Both the position numbers and the translations under genes were made by a program. From positions 5,397,097-5,461,096 of the forward strand of contig NC_064552.1 of assembly GCF_023856365.1 (NCBI RefSeq): DNA of 64,000 nucleotides, in the 5' to 3' direction. The DNA is from Brienomyrus brachyistius (Eukaryota > Chordata > Actinopteri > Osteoglossiformes > Mormyridae). Below are positions 32,045 to 43,369 of this stretch, piece by piece; position 1 is the first letter of the stretch, and every line of letters starts with the position of its first letter. The notes under the pieces are model-generated. The model was not told the DNA's origin. It ran no database searches and worked only from the letters and a program-made list of their open reading frames with translations.

Positions 32045-32960
32045 CAGACCTCATTAAGCAGTGTACCTTGACTATTTCATGCACTGAAAAATTTATGAAT
32101 GTGGACACAGAGGTCAAAAGGCCGGTCTAGCTATTAAATTGCCCCTCATTTCATCATACAGTATGACTAACCAGGCGAGGTAAGCACGTATGGCGTAGGT
32201 GCTGCTTCACCATAAAATATGGCCCCGGATAAATAAATAAAAAATAAGAGCGAAAAGGAGAAACAAAGAACAATATTTAATATGTTTATGATGAATCGGA
32301 GCAGACGTGCCCCGGGCATCTTGTTAACTTTTTACCTCGTTTCCCTTCCCTTCCTGGGGTCTTTTGCTACAGACCCTTAGGCTTCCGTTAGATGGACTGA
32401 TGAAGGTTCTACACCAAAAACATCTGCACAACTACAAGGTTAAGATGTGGGGGGGGGGGAGCAAAAGTGGCAACTATCATGGGTTCAAGCAAAAAATGTG
32501 TATGTGACGTTATAAATACAGAAAGCCATGATACTCTATTGTATTTTAAAAAACTATGACAGAGGGGTGGGAATCTCTTAGGAGCAGGAATCCAGAGGAT
32601 GGAATTTGTCTAATAAATAAGTTTGTTGTAATATATAGCACACATGCCGATATATAATACACTAGCCTGCAAAAATGTTGCAACAAAGTCAGTATAATTG
32701 AAAAATAAATTGTCGCAAATGTTTCATATAGACACATTTGCATTACTTTAATCTTCTCTTTAAGAAGTACGTTTGAGGCAATGAGCAATCACTGAAATGG
32801 TTCTGCTTCGCCTGCCCCATTTCAATAGCATATTTTAGGTCAATTTTTGATGGAAACAAGTCCACATTCATAATTTAAACGTGTCATCTCTAAGCCAGCG
32901 AGATCCTTTCTACTGTGGCAGCCCCACCAAACGCCACCGGTCTATTAACAATTACATCAG
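32045..32960. other. Unassigned sequence
   Basis: G11 lies at 32449-32459. The rest is A/T-rich and no gene is recognised. Confidence 0.5.
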
Positions 32961-32969
32961 ACTGTTTCA

Positions 32970-33150
32970 GTACGAGGCTATAATTTATCATTGATTAAAT
33001 ATTTATTGATATTAAAATTTAGCATTGGGCTTTTATACTTGTATGGGCATTCAGCTGGAATAAAATGAAATGGCTCTGAAATATTTACACAAGGAAATTT
33101 GATAAGGTCTAACATTTCTCTACATTTAGCCTCCCTGGGGAACACATGTA
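32970..33150. promoter_or_regulatory. Candidate conserved A/T-rich block
   Basis: CATTGATTAAATATTTATTG near 32990 and TAAAATTTAGCATTGGGC near 33015 lie in repeat-free sequence. There are few CpGs. The minus-strand frame at 32978-33256 is not recognised. Confidence 0.3.
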
Positions 33151-33159
33151 CAAAGATGT

Positions 33160-34745
33160 GTGCAGTCAATAACATTACCCTTCGCTCTGTTGTCTGAGGT
33201 CCCTTTTGCATTGTATTATAATCAGTCCTGGAGATTTTTTTTTTGTCTTTTGACAAGAAGTGATTTGGTGTCTTATACAGTGTACAGCGAAAACAGCAAA
33301 TACACCATGCATTTTTTGTATGTGACTTACAAAAGTTATATAAAAGGAATTTTCAAAATCTCAAAAGAGGTTTTTTTTTTTTTTACATTTCACCACACCT
33401 AAGTGACTAAACACATTTCGCTGATAAATAAGCGGAAATAGCTAAAACCATTTCTTTGTGCTTGTCGATAAACATTGTATTTGCAACAACTCGTAATCAA
33501 CTATTTAAAAAAGAAAAGGAGGGAAAGAATGTCCACATTTTAAAAGCCATTTCTATGTCAAACCTCAGCAGGTGGCTTGGAGTTTTCAGGCAGGAACTTT
33601 CTCGTGACTTCCTCGCGCCCTCCAAACACCCGTGAGCGAACTGTTACAGCCGGTTAAATGTACACAGCCTTACAAGGGGAAGGCCAGGCAGTGGACTCAA
33701 ATACAAGCTTTATACAGACAAAGAATTACACAGGTAGGCCAGAGGACATCGCACTGTCAAACAACAGAAGGTGTGTTATCTCTTTATTTAGCTGATCTTT
33801 TCATCCGTGGTGACATTCAGCTTCTCCGTCGTAGTCAGGATGTTAGGGTAATTCATTCAACCTTTTCCTTGGGTAGGAACGGTCTTACTGATCCAGGGCC
33901 GTGCTTGTGTTGAGCCTGTTTAGAAGGCCTTATTGTATGCCCCCAAGTCACTTGTCAGGATGCTAAAATAAGCTTCTGGGGGGAGAGGATGTTTGCACTT
34001 TGTGTACATGTTTCAGTCAATGGGGGTGACAGGTAGCAGGGCATCTGCAGTGGAACACACATGGAAATGCCAATCACCTTAACATGGGTGGCGAGAGACT
34101 CCTTCTTAATAGGTTGTTTTAGGTACTGGGGCTTCGCGCAACCCGAATGGCATAACTATGAATTGAACGGTGCCGCACTCCCACAGAGAAAGTTGTCTGG
34201 AGACGAACATCTAGGATAAGCTGGTCGAGGGCCCTGAGGTGCCCACAGCGGCCGCCTGTCTCCGGTTACCTTTTATATTTGAACCTGCTTAGTAAGTACA
34301 ATCGTCACTTGTTAATTGTTTGTAAAGGAACCCTTTGAAACCTCAAAGCATTTGTCATTCAGAAACACATATAATGTAATGTAGACACATTGTACATAAT
34401 AGACTATAAACTTTATATCCTATGAGAAATAATTTTTGAAAAGGTTACATCATTTTATGACACATTGAGAAAAAAAACAAAATGGGGTGAAAATTGAATT
34501 TGGCAGAATAAATGAAAAACAAAGCTGTCTGGTCTGACTCAAAGCTGCAGGGTTCTTCCCAGAAGCGGTTAATGTGAACACTGCACATGAGCCCTATAGT
34601 GTGGATGGGACCCTTAAGAACCATGGAGACATATCCTCCAAACTATCGTTAGCCAATATATTGCAATTCTAATTTAAAGTACTGTATGTATAACAAAAGT
34701 AGAGTAATTGCTGAGCTTACAGACACAACGGGGAAGTTCATTTCA
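33160..34745. other. Unassigned non-coding sequence
   Basis: T runs lie near 33235 and 33371. No gene, mobile-element end or tandem repeat of note is seen. Open frames at 33160-33402 and 33632-33913 are unrecognised. Confidence 0.5.
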
Positions 34746-34749
34746 CAAG

Positions 34750-35060
34750 AAAGGGAAGATCTTTTTGTTAATATTGCGAAGATTTTGATTAAGTATTCCC
34801 AACGATAAGATTGATTATTGAAGAGTTAATCATCAGCTTCCATTCATCTCATCTTTGGAAATGTTCGCAGTTTTAATTTCACAGGTGGAATTACTTGATT
34901 TTAATGCCGACCATTTGGGATTTACAGCAGAAATGATACGTTATTCTGCAATTTACATGTTAAATTTTGTAACCCCATGGTGGTTCAGTCATTTGTGAGG
35001 AAACAGTGGGAGGTCTGATGGTTTCACATTCAATGAATAATTTTTATCTCACTTAGAATA
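34750..35060. promoter_or_regulatory. Candidate conserved block
   Basis: GATTTTGATTAAGTATTCCC near 34780, GATTGATTATTGAAGAG near 34811 and TTAATCATC near 34826 form a cluster of TGATT/TAATC words in repeat-free sequence. CpG content is low. Confidence 0.3.
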
Positions 35061-35064
35061 TTGG

Positions 35065-37010
35065 GGAAACATCGCCTGCGTTGTCACCACAAAAAAAAAA
35101 AAAAACTGTTTTCCTCTTTAATTAGAGAAAATAAATTAAACCATACGTTCACTATAACAGATTTTTTAAATTGCTAGAAAATATCTGTCATTTCCTTGCT
35201 TTATTCATTTTCTTTCATTTACTGAAGCCTAATTCAGGTCTTCCGTAGCCTTTATATCATGCGAACCTAATACTTTGGAGAATGATCCAGAAACTGTAAA
35301 CATAACACATGAACAAAGGCTTCCATAAAGCAAAGCATTTTTATGCCTGACAAGATGTGACCTTTCATATATTAAAACTGAATATATGAAAAGTAGCTTT
35401 ACATTAATAAACATCAATCTCCATCTTAAGGCGAATAAAAGCTCATCACTTCAGCACCATGAGCACTGGAACAGCGTGTGTAAATCCATACCCGCTGGTA
35501 CTTAAAAATAAATCCATATTTTGGACGTGCCCCTGTGCCAACAGCTGTCAGGCTCAGTGGTAATATTTATATGCGATGTCACCTTAAAACAACTTCCTTC
35601 TTCCGAATGGCATTAACAGTGTCATGTTATCAGGCTTTATCATGCAAAATGTCTGTTCAAACATGCATGGATCCATGATGCAACAAAGCAAATGAAACCG
35701 AGGAAGAAAATAAGGCTGCGACAAGTACAAGAGCGACCTTCGGTCACCGAAGGGCAGGCTATGTCCGTCCAAAGTCCACCGCATCAGTGTGTCCCCTCCT
35801 CTCCTCCCATTCTTAAGCTACGGAGGGACTTAAATAGAGTCCTCTGCCCCCCTGTGTGCCCACGCCCAGGTGCGGCTGCTGGCAGTGGGCAAGGACAACC
35901 TGGCCGCTTGCCACAAAGTCATTTTGTTGCGGCTCACGCACACGAACAAATGACAACGTCGGACCGGACCGGCCCGTATTTTGAGAACGACAATAAACAG
36001 GCCAAAAATAAGCATCACATGTTCCGACGGCACCAAGATGTCAGCCCGAGCACTCTTAACTTTGGTTAAACTTCAAGTTACCATTTCTACTGTACAAGAG
36101 CTTAAAAAATAAAGGCTTTTAAAATAACCGTGCTGATGTCATGGCCGTCAAGAGCAAACTGAGTAATAAGGACAGTGTAACTTACAGCCTTGTTTGGAGA
36201 GAGCAAGTGATGTAAGGTGAGTCTAACGGGGCAGAACATTACACAAGTGCATGTCCCCTACAAACAAACATGCCAGGGCTCCTGATAAGGGACACAGCTA
36301 GCGGACTGTGCAAATGACTTGACTTCCCAGCACAGGAACAATAAACAAACTCACCCTGACTCGGGGGGTGTGACGTCATAGCCCAGAGTGGACTCACATG
36401 TTCAGTGAGGCCTGCCACAGCCTCCTTACGCTTGGCGTATCCATCAAACGACGGACACTGGTCCTGGCTTTCAGGCGCACAGCATCAGCAGGAGCAGAGC
36501 TCAGGTCTTTGCCCGTAATGATCTCCTGCAGCACTTTTCAACAAGTAACGCGGCCATGTCACGGCACCACATGACCTGCCAAGACGTCGCTCAAAACAAC
36601 AAGGAGGCCAAAAGACATGGGGCCTTTAGTCCGATGATGTTTGACATGGAGGGAGGTAAAGCTTTGGTTCATTCTGAATCATAAGGCATGGTTTCCTACC
36701 ATGAAGCTGTTGACAGTCCATTCAGGAAAACTAGCCAGACCTGTGTGGGCAAGTCATACCCTACAAGAGGCACGGGGTCAGAAGAAGCAAGTAATGTTAT
36801 TTTCTATCCCGACACTGACTTTAATTAGTCACCCTTGAGTGCTGAGGCGTGAGCTGAAACATGGCAAAGGCCCTCATAGGGCGTGACTGCCAGCCCCCCA
36901 TCCCCTGATTTAGACATACAAAAAAAAAAATGTTATTTCACCAAGGACATAAATCATTAAATGAAACACAGAGTGTAAAATGTGCGACACCTTTAAAGAC
37001 GTACCGGTGA
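35065..37010. other. Unassigned sequence with one perfect CRE
   Basis: A run of about 15 A lies near 35091. A perfect CRE palindrome, TGACGTCA, lies at 36371-36378. Open frames at 35692-36069 and 35584-35784 overlap on opposite strands and are unrecognised. No mobile element is seen. Confidence 0.45.
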
Positions 37011-37014
37011 CTGA

Positions 37015-37330
37015 TGACATTTCACAGCCGGCGGAACTCGCTGCACATCGAGCCTGTTGTCAACTGTCAGCTGTAATGGCAGCCATTTTCAGGCAGACGG
37101 AGGAGTGCGGGGGGACACGGCGGCGGGTGAGGTTACACCTCCGGAGGAGCGGGCCGGCGTGGCGTGACGCTCGGGCGGCAGAGGAGAGGCGGTCGGAAGC
37201 CCGGCGGGAGGGCATGGAGAGGGAAGGTGAGATGCGTGACAGCTCCGCGCCCGCCGCAGGTTTATTAGTGCTGTCTGGGCTCGGCTACACTCAGAGGGGC
37301 GCCGCCTATGCAACAGATCATTAAAACCCG
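37015..37330. other. CpG-rich block
   Basis: G+C-rich, CpG-retaining sequence. Arg/Ala-rich open frames on both strands (36980-37324 plus, 37089-37412 minus) match no family and are taken as composition artefacts. It could be a minor promoter or an orphan CpG island. Confidence 0.4.
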
Positions 37331-37334
37331 TGGC

Positions 37335-37840
37335 CCATTTCACCGGGTTGCTCGACGGGGGAGACCGTTGCCACTTGACGAGGGAGACCGTCGCCTGCTC
37401 AGTAGCTAGCAAGTCCTCAAAAGTGGTGGATCAGGACCCTGGGCACATGCCAGCGTCCCGCTCCCCCGAATCAGTGACAGGTGTACGTGTGGAGGTGACG
37501 TTACAGTACGTCAAACATCGTTCAGGTGACTTGATGAGTAACCACAGTGTTTGTTACTAAACTACAAAGCGGTGTTCATAGGTACTGCAGGGTTACCATT
37601 CATATCTGTATATTGTAGTAGCAATGTCAATTTGTATCATTACTTATGCAGTCCATGAAATGTCAAATATAGCACAATTGCATAACATTGTATTTTTTAT
37701 TGATTTTAACAGAAGCATTAATATCGAAGGCTGCTCACTTTCAGGCTGTGTATGTAGTGGTTTTAAGGCAGCTAGTCTCACTTGTTGTAGACCAAATTCA
37801 AATAAATCATTGATAATAAATACAGTTTATATCTATATAC
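37335..37840. other. Unassigned flank of the Tc1-like element
   Basis: Sequence becomes A/T-rich towards the transposon. No gene is recognised. Confidence 0.45.
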
Positions 37841-37842
37841 TG

Positions 37843-38367
37843 TACACTCGGTGGTGACGTTATTAGCTCTACCCAGCTACGGTCCAAGTTTGCCTGCATG
37901 ACTGTTTCAAGGATAGACAAGTTGTACATTCAGAGAAGCCTTTCTGCTCTCGTTTTGCTATTGCAGCCTCCCTGTTAGCTTTAACGAGTCTGACCGTTTT
38001 CGTTTGACCTCTTTCATTAATTAGGTGTTTTCGGCCACAGAAACGCCATTGACTGGACGTGTTTTGTTCGTGATGCCATTCTCTGTAAGCCTTAGACACC
38101 GCAGCGTGTGAGAATCCCAGGAGGGTCGGCTGTTTCTGAGCTGCTGAAACCACCACACATAGTACCTACAATCGTATCATGTAAAGTCACCTATAACATG
38201 TGTCTTAGCCATTGTGATGCTTAGCTGAAGAGTAAGTGAATCTCTTGACTTTGTCTCTAGTACATACTGTATATATTCAGCTATAGCTGCATGATTCTCT
38301 GTGTAGTGCAGCAGGCAGTCTGTGTTAGCAAGCAAGTGTACCTAATAAACTGGACACTCGGGGTATA
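37843..38367 (-). mobile_element. Internally deleted Tc1/mariner-type transposon
   Basis: The copy is about 525 bp. The right end (transposon 5' side) reads GTGTACCTAATAAACTGG then ACACTCGGGGTATA. The left end reads TACACTCGGTGGTGACGT then TATTAGCTCTACCC. These are inverted copies of the end sequence well known from fish Tc1-like elements (ACCTAATAAAGTGGCCGGTG), with several mismatches. Full-length relatives are about 1.2-1.3 kb, so more than half is deleted. The remaining internal part encodes the transposase N-terminus on the minus strand. The catalytic core is missing, so the copy is non-autonomous and old. Confidence 0.85.
37869..38156 (-). pseudogene. Tc1-like transposase N-terminal remnant
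   Basis: An open frame of 95 codons encodes the DNA-binding end of a Tc1-family transposase. The first helix-turn-helix shows LLGFSHAAVSKAYREW at residues 12-27, close to the LLGFSRTTVSRVYREW type common in fish. FCGRKHLINERGQ and RLVKANREAA follow at about residues 39-65, corresponding to the linker and start of the second helix-turn-helix. The frame then enters deleted sequence. The DDE catalytic domain, about 200 residues, is absent. The family acts in the nucleus, binding the terminal repeats and catalysing cut-and-paste transposition; this remnant could bind DNA at most. It lies inside the terminal repeats at 37843 and 38367. Seen: motif order and ends. Known: family function. Inferred: loss of activity. 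Confidence 0.85.
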
Positions 38368-38374
38368 TATTGTA

Positions 38375-40045
38375 CATACATATTTGCACTATATTCACTT
38401 TTTGCTTTTTAATAGACTGGGCTGTATTTATTTTTCAAAAGTTAAGTCTGCATACAAGCCAATGTCAAATGAATTTATATATGTGCAATTCAGTCAAAAC
38501 AGTAGCTAGCCTTAAGCAAAGGGGCCTTCTGAAACACCATGCATTTATGAATATGTAAATTTTAACCCATTTCTTTTATTGGTCGATAAATAGCCGATCT
38601 AACAACAAAAGGGAATGGCACACAAGCCGTAAGTCCGCCTCCACGTCGCACAGCTGCTATTGAAATCTGATGAAAAGCCTATTGGCCTCCTTCCATCCTT
38701 TCGTTGCATTTTATTTATTTATTTTATTCCAAGGATCTTAGCAATTTGATGATGCATGTATACGTCCGTGATGCAGGCCTCTGCTGGCTAATCTATGTGG
38801 CGAAATATTTTTGCTTCTTTTTCGAGAAAATGTGCAATTTGGTGAGGCAGGAGAAAAAAAAAAGAGCAGATCTTTCGGAGCAATAAATCACTGGATTGTT
38901 GGTGACACTCATACAATGCGGATATAGTGTTAACTGTATGAGTCAGACAGCCCTCTGTGCGCCCGGCCTGCTCCTTCACGGTGACCTTGCCACGCTGTCG
39001 TAATCAATCATCCCGGCACGGGACACGCTGTTTTTGTTTAATATCACACTATTGGCATATACAGTAAACAAAGTGTATAGGGAATTCGAAGCTCCAACAT
39101 GATATCAGCCGTGCGATAGCGCGACAGCGTCCGCAGTGCGCTAACGGTGAAGTTGCTCAAGTTTCTACGTTGTATCGTTTCTTTTTGTGCATTTTCCACA
39201 TTCTAAAAGTTGCCTGATTGTCGTCAGTTGTGTGTTTTATTTATTTTTTCAAAGATATTCGGCGATTTGAGCTCTCTGTTGTATTTTAATAAAAGCTTCC
39301 CAATCTAATTGCTGGATTGAATTAAATATATTTTAAGTGTACCGCATATTTATTTATGTACAGTTTCGTTTTAGATTTGTGGCATTCCAGTGTAATCGCA
39401 GCATGAGGCCATACAAGTATACAAATAGGCTTCACTGTACAAATCCTTCTGGAAGATACAAATATGCAGTGTATGGATCATATACAAGTCAATGAACATT
39501 AGCAAGTTGAATATGTGAAAAAAAAAATGGTTTGCATTAATCTGCTTCAATGTAACATTTAACACAACATTGCACATTTTTATGTAGCCATAAAATTTCT
39601 ATGTACAGTTTACTTTGCGAACCACCCAGGATATTTGTTTCTTACCAATATCTCTCCAGGATATTTAGGTAGCTGAGTCGTCATGAATAAGTGCGCAGAG
39701 AAGGCTTGGAAGCCCTTTCTGTGGCTCTGAAGTGACACTTCAAGGCCTGAACCACTACATCATGGCTAAATTGGTGTCACGTCCATATATACATACATAA
39801 AGTTATATATCATGTGTCCGATATGTATGTGCAAATCCAGGACACGTGTTGAAGAGCGGGGACATGTGCTGGAATATTCTCCACGTGTGCTTCTAGCCCC
39901 TGTCACATCTGTCATGTTATGACAAAGACCAAGAGGTTGAATAAACGTTAAAAAAAGAGAGAGAGGGGGAAAAAAAATTGTGGGAATTTAAAATAGGGAT
40001 CAATGTGATATGTGCCCAAAACATGGGAGACGAAGGCATTTTTTA
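38375..40045. other. Unassigned sequence with small CpG patches
   Basis: CpG-containing sequence with TAATCAATCATCCCGG near 39000 and CGATAGCGCGACAGCG near 39113 has some regulatory texture. No gene is recognised. The remainder is A/T-rich. Confidence 0.4.
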
Positions 40046-40049
40046 ATAA

Positions 40050-40440
40050 AATACACTGGATAGAGTTATAAGTAATGGCCCAGAGCAACTTAAACCCAAT
40101 TGTAAATGATCTGGCTAGCTAATTTGTTTCAGGGTGTTGTTAATTGCAGAGGGACCTGTGTTAAAATGGCTAAATGCTAAAATGGTAATTCTTGGCATGA
40201 TTCCTGTTTAACTTTTCTGTGTTTTTTCGAATTCGGTGAGCTTTTCTGTAATTTCCTCTGTGGCTGATTTTGATTGACCGGGCGGCGGCAAAATCATTAC
40301 GTCTGCTGACATCTTTCGGAACAACAGAGTGTCGAGGCGAAGCTTTCCGTGAGGGTTCAGACGGGCATCATTTAAAGATCTGCTCATTGGGTTGATGTGG
40401 ATCTACATTAAAGCTCTGATGATGTTAGCTCTACCCTGAG
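40050..40440. promoter_or_regulatory. Candidate conserved enhancer block
   Basis: GCTGATTTTGATTGACC near 40263, AAATCATTACG near 40290 and GATCTACATTAAAGC near 40401 lie in repeat-free sequence with CpGs. No coding signal is seen. Confidence 0.35.
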
Positions 40441-40444
40441 CACA

Positions 40445-41735
40445 CACACTGGTCCCTAGGGACCGTCACCCAATTATACAACTACTGAGAGGTTTTAAGG
40501 TACTTGTAGACAAGAGTTGCCCAAATACACAAGACTTTTTTGTTTGATACACTCTGCCTCGGTAGGAAATACATTCTAAATATCTTGGCCTAATAGACTA
40601 AGGATTTCTTTAATGAAAATCTTCATTATTTGACAAAGTCAAGGGTAAATCAACGAAGACTGCAAAAATATACTATATGTGAACAAGGAAGCAGCATTGG
40701 CTAAAGCACCAGAAATCGCAGATTTTTTCGCCGTGAACTGAAGATAAATAAATGGTTCATGTCAGTCAGTGAGTACTTACATTACATTATCATGTCTCCG
40801 AAGTTAACTAAAAATGACCTTTCCTAACCACATTCTTAATTGCTGTGATCTTGCTCTAATAACTGTGATGACTGACAGGCAGGTGGGAAAGACGGGTCTC
40901 AGCATTTATGCCCCTGCTGAGTCTGTTAATTTATTCCTGCACACATTTCCACACTCGGCTCATTTGGACCCACACCGGCCAGCCGCCCGCACACAAAAGC
41001 TGAGAGTCGTGTGAGTGTAAGGACGGCCGACCACCAATGTTTCCCCCCCCGCATCCCCTACAGGGCTTCACCCTTGGGGGTCCCGAGGTGGGGCCCATGC
41101 TTGCTGGCTCCCCCCCGAAACAGCACCGCATCAGCTGCAGCCACGTGGACGCCTCCCGAGTCCGCCCCCCCGCCTGTGAAGCAGGAGGCGAAGTCGGGGC
41201 TCTTAAACAAACAGGAAACGACATCATCCGCCTGTTTGATGCCCCTCTCCCCGACGCGCCGGGGTAATGGTGTGATTTTCTCATGTAAATGGGGGTCAGT
41301 GCTACTCTTTAGAATATACATGGGATTTCGCCTGGCTGTTTTTGTTTCGGTGATTATGTAGCACCTGGCGGAAAGTTGGTTATTTCTGTGTGTAAATTGG
41401 TTGTGGTGTTTTTTGCTGCTTAGCCCCAGGCTTGGCTGGAGATATTGATTGAGTCGGATGCAGGGTTGGGCACTGGAGGATTGTGGTGCAAACTCGATGT
41501 GGAAAACTGGCGTCCTATTGGCACTTCTTACCTCTTGGAAACGGGGGAAAAAAAAGGAGATCCTTCAGGAGTTGTGAAAAAAGTGACTAAACAAAAGGAA
41601 TAACTTCATAGTTGTTTCAGTGACAGTTTTTTTTTAAAATAAAGTGTTTCCCTCATGTGTGAGTTTATGTTTGCGCTACTCTGAATTTCTGTTTTACACC
41701 ACCGACCTTCCTCTCTCCCATGTAGACATTCCCAC
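40445..41735. other. Unassigned sequence with CpG-containing middle
   Basis: A perfect 14-bp palindrome, GGTCCCTAGGGACC, lies at 40451-40464. CpG-rich sequence at 40960-41270 carries overlapping open frames on both strands that match no family. Confidence 0.4.
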
Positions 41736-41739
41736 ATCA

Positions 41740-41995
41740 TGAGCGCGACGGTAATTAGCTTCAGAATGACGGCGGACAAACCTGAGCTGTAGAAGAACAC
41801 CAAGCAACGCAGATCTTATCTGATAATTACTAGCATTTTAATTGCGTGTTTTTAAATAATGCTAGAAATGTTTTGCGAGGCAGGAAAAAATGAAACAGGT
41901 ATCAGATTGTATCCGTGTCATGTTCATGCTATTCAGCTTAATTTGCAGGTAAATTTAGTTTGGTCTTCACGTTAATTAGCTATTATGAGTAAAAA
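41740..41995. promoter_or_regulatory. Strong candidate conserved enhancer block
   Basis: TAATTAG lies at 41752-41758, TAATTA at 41824-41829, TTTTAATTGCG at 41837-41847 and GTTAATTAGC at 41971-41980. An octamer-like TTAATTTGCAGG precedes the last. Four homeodomain words in 240 repeat-free bp, with CpGs at both ends. Confidence 0.45.
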
Positions 41996-41999
41996 AACC

Positions 42000-42650
42000 T
42001 AGCAGGAGGTTGAAAAGTAAATACGTACGGTTAGCCATGTGTGTAATCAAAAAGCGTCACGTGATCAGGCACGGTGGGGGGTAGCAACTCAGCTTACAGT
42101 AGAACAATATAGAAAACAACGCAGGAGGTGGGAGGTAGCAGGAAGACTGGCTGGTTCTTTAAGACAGGTTGATCGAACATATTCATCACTGGAAGGGCGA
42201 GATGACAATAGACTTCTAACCACACGCATACGCGTTCAGAAATGCACGTGCAATACGACCATACGGTTTTTCTACGATTCATCCTAACGTCCATTTAGGG
42301 TAGAGGTTGATGTAGTCATGTTTGTAGATACTAATTGGTATATGAATAGTTAGCCTAGGGAACACTTTTAACCACATTTCACTTATCTGTTTAAATGCGT
42401 TTAAACTATGCACTGTACAGACAAAATGGAAGGTCCTGACACGCGTCTGAGTCTGGGCCCCGTCACTCTCATTGGAGATAAAATATGTAGCTCTTTGCTT
42501 CCCAGATTTACTCTGCATTTAGAGCCCTAACACCTACACAGCCTCTGTAGCCAGAAAAAGACGGCCTGCTAATTCTTCGAAGGTCTACCCAACACTTCAG
42601 CGCGATCTGTCATCTGAAGGCCGATGACAATTTGCCGGATCCAAAGACAC
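42000..42650. other. Unassigned sequence
   Basis: A CLEAR-type E-box, GTCACGTGAT, lies at 42056-42065. No gene or element is recognised. Confidence 0.45.
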
Positions 42651-42656
42651 ATGCGG

Positions 42657-42709
42657 GACATCAGCAGATGGACATCAGTAGATGGACATCAGCAGATGGA
42701 CATCAGTAG
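42657..42709. repeat. 14-bp tandem repeat, 3.8 copies
   Basis: GACATCAGCAGATG and GACATCAGTAGATG alternate strictly (CAG, TAG, CAG, TAG), suggesting duplication of a 28-bp dimer. Each complete unit contains a CAGATG or TAGATG word. Confidence 0.9.
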
Positions 42710-42714
42710 CACTC

Positions 42715-43085
42715 TGCTTTGTCTCTTTCACGCCTAGAAGAAATCTTTATATGTTTTTTTTCCTCTCCAAAACATGGAAAGCGGTATTGATTAGGACTGG
42801 CAAAGTTCACCACCAGGGGTTGTCTGTGAAGCATTTGTGGTCTGGAGATCTGCCAGCAGACGTCTGGATGTTCCTCCGATGAAGGCATGTTCAATGTTAT
42901 CCGAAGTGAATGCAGTTAAAAATCCGAGGTCTACAAATGATACTTTTACCTCTTTGACATAAATCCATTATATTCTAGTTCTTGCTTGAATATGCATTAT
43001 GATAAATACGGCTTTTCTTCCTTTATTATTATGTATTTTTTCTGTCTTTTTTCACTGCTTTATGAAACATTCAGGCATGTGGAAT
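42715..43085. other. Unassigned sequence
   Basis: No gene or repeat is recognised. Overlapping frames of about 65 codons on both strands have no family likeness. Confidence 0.45.
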
Positions 43086-43089
43086 CACA

Positions 43090-43365
43090 AGGAGCTTCAC
43101 TTGACGAGGCTGCTTTGTTGCAAGCGGCGTGCAGAAGAGCTCGGGCCTAGACGCAGGAGGAGGCTTTGAAGTGACTCGCTAACTGGGGGATTGTTTTCGG
43201 GACGGCGGTCCCGGGCGAGGCGCGAAGTTGTGTCGGTACCTCGCAGCGACGCCTTCGCTGCGGCTAAGATGTAAATCGCCTTTTAATTTCTCTAGAAAGC
43301 GCCCGCGATTGCGTCGGCGAAGTGAAAACGCGGCGGCAAGTGTTTGGTTTCCAAGGTAACAAACG
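43090..43365. other. CpG-rich block
   Basis: About 270 bp of CpG-rich sequence, densest at 43190-43340, with the word TTTCCAAGGTAAC at its 3' edge. It could be an orphan CpG island. No start or exon is assigned. Confidence 0.45.
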
Positions 43366-43369
43366 ATAT

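Noticed and set aside
36980..37324. 114-codon Arg/Ala-rich frame
   Set aside because: Lies in a CpG-rich block with an equally long frame on the opposite strand; no family likeness.
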